Positions 60,182 through 60,794 of a stretch of 60,794 nt of DNA are shown here, piece after piece (within the stretch, counting starts at the first letter, position 1; every line of letters starts with the position of its first letter). The DNA comes from Muricoccus nepalensis (lineage in GTDB: Bacteria > Pseudomonadota > Alphaproteobacteria > Acetobacterales > Acetobacteraceae). The stretch covers positions 1 through 60,794 of the forward strand of contig NZ_RCZP01000031.1 in NCBI RefSeq assembly GCF_006438825.1, written 5' to 3'. A program made the translations under genes and the position numbers. Below the pieces are notes generated by a model, which saw nothing but the letters and a program-made list of their open reading frames with translations, was not told the DNA's origin and did no database searches.

Positions 60182-60496
60182 TCAGATCTTGATTTCGACG
60201 TCCACGCCCGAGGCGAGGTCGAGCTTCATCAGCGCGTCCACGGTCTGGGGAGTGGGGTCGACGATGTCGAGCAGACGGCGATGAGTCCGGATCTCGAACT
60301 GCTCGCGCGACTTCTTATCGACGTGCGGAGAACGGTTCACGGTGAACCGCTCGATGTGCGTGGGGAGCGGGATAGGGCCCCGCACCCGCGCGCCGGTCCG
60401 CTTCGCGGTGTTCACGATCTCCCGCGTGCTGCCATCCAGCACGCGGTGATCGAACGCCTTGAGACGGATCCGGATATTCTGGGCGTCGGCGGCCAT
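60182..60496 (-). CDS. rpsJ: 30S ribosomal protein S10 (uS10)
   Basis: Small-subunit head protein and NusB partner in antitermination. 104 residues starting [20 protein letters not shown]. It begins one base after the tuf stop on the same strand and heads the S10 series. Confidence 0.98.
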   Translation of the reverse strand: MAADAQNIRIRLKAFDHRVLDGSTREIVNTAKRTGARVRGPIPLPTHIERFTVNRSPHVDKKSREQFEIRTHRRLLDIVDPTPQTVDALMKLDLASGVDVEIKI

Positions 60497-60497
60497 C

Positions 60498-60794
<297 letters not shown>

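Overview
The window is about 61 kb of very GC-rich DNA that looks like the chromosome of an alphaproteobacterium, most likely a Roseomonas-type member of the Acetobacteraceae (Rhodospirillales). This placing is an inference. It rests on the base composition, three solitary Bug-type (TctC-like) solute receptors, a ChpT-like phosphotransferase beside a che operon, the adk position inside the S10/spc/alpha ribosomal block, and N- or C-terminal extensions of several ribosomal proteins that are common in alphaproteobacteria.

Layout. 1-336: right end of an IS5-type insertion sequence that has landed in the last codons of cheR. 319-6838 (minus): chemotaxis operon, ChpT-like protein, cheA, cheW, cheY, cheB, cheR. 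6964-17555 (mostly plus): a DUF3553 protein, a TSUP permease, moaA, a small membrane protein, a Bug receptor on the minus strand, then rarA-crcB-DUF938 methyltransferase, a GNAT-SnoaL fusion on the minus strand, an RluA-family pseudouridine synthase and an AsmA protein. 17615-23067: a CAT-anticodon tRNA, an exported MetX-like hydrolase, ppa, an MFS transporter, an exported alpha/beta hydrolase, a small unknown protein and a GNAT enzyme. 23078-27490 (minus): yqeY-dnaG-rpoD, the macromolecular synthesis unit. 27646-32649 (plus): carA, a small membrane protein and carB, divergent from yqeY. 32847-37961: greA, ilvA, an Lrp-type regulator, trxB, a LysR regulator, a candidate structured RNA with an intrinsic terminator, and a DUF6481 protein. 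38034-45857: epimerase and Bug receptor, a fluoroacetate-dehalogenase-like enzyme, a chemoreceptor, NAD kinase and nitrilase, a third Bug receptor and a small membrane protein. 45937-60794 (minus): a complete S10-spc-alpha ribosomal cluster from tuf (cut by the window end) to rplQ, with secY, adk and rpoA, ending in a small exported protein.

The most unusual signal is at car. The carbamoyl-phosphate synthase small subunit carries an in-frame N-terminal helix-turn-helix of about 58 residues. The 152-base gap between it and divergent yqeY holds two identical 17-bp palindromes (TGGGAA-N5-TTCCCA), 43 bp apart centre to centre. One of them fills the spacer of a possible carA promoter. A strong internal ribosome site at 27851 could also produce ordinary CarA without the helix-turn-helix. 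Together these suggest a pyrimidine/arginine biosynthetic enzyme that represses its own operon and possibly the divergent yqeY-dnaG-rpoD operon.

Other points of note are a Bug receptor with no ATG, GTG or TTG start before its signal peptide (only an ATC well placed behind AGGAGG), a GNAT and a SnoaL-like domain in one uninterrupted frame, a haloacetate dehalogenase with the full set of fluoroacetate dehalogenase residues, and a candidate 6S-like RNA after the LysR gene.
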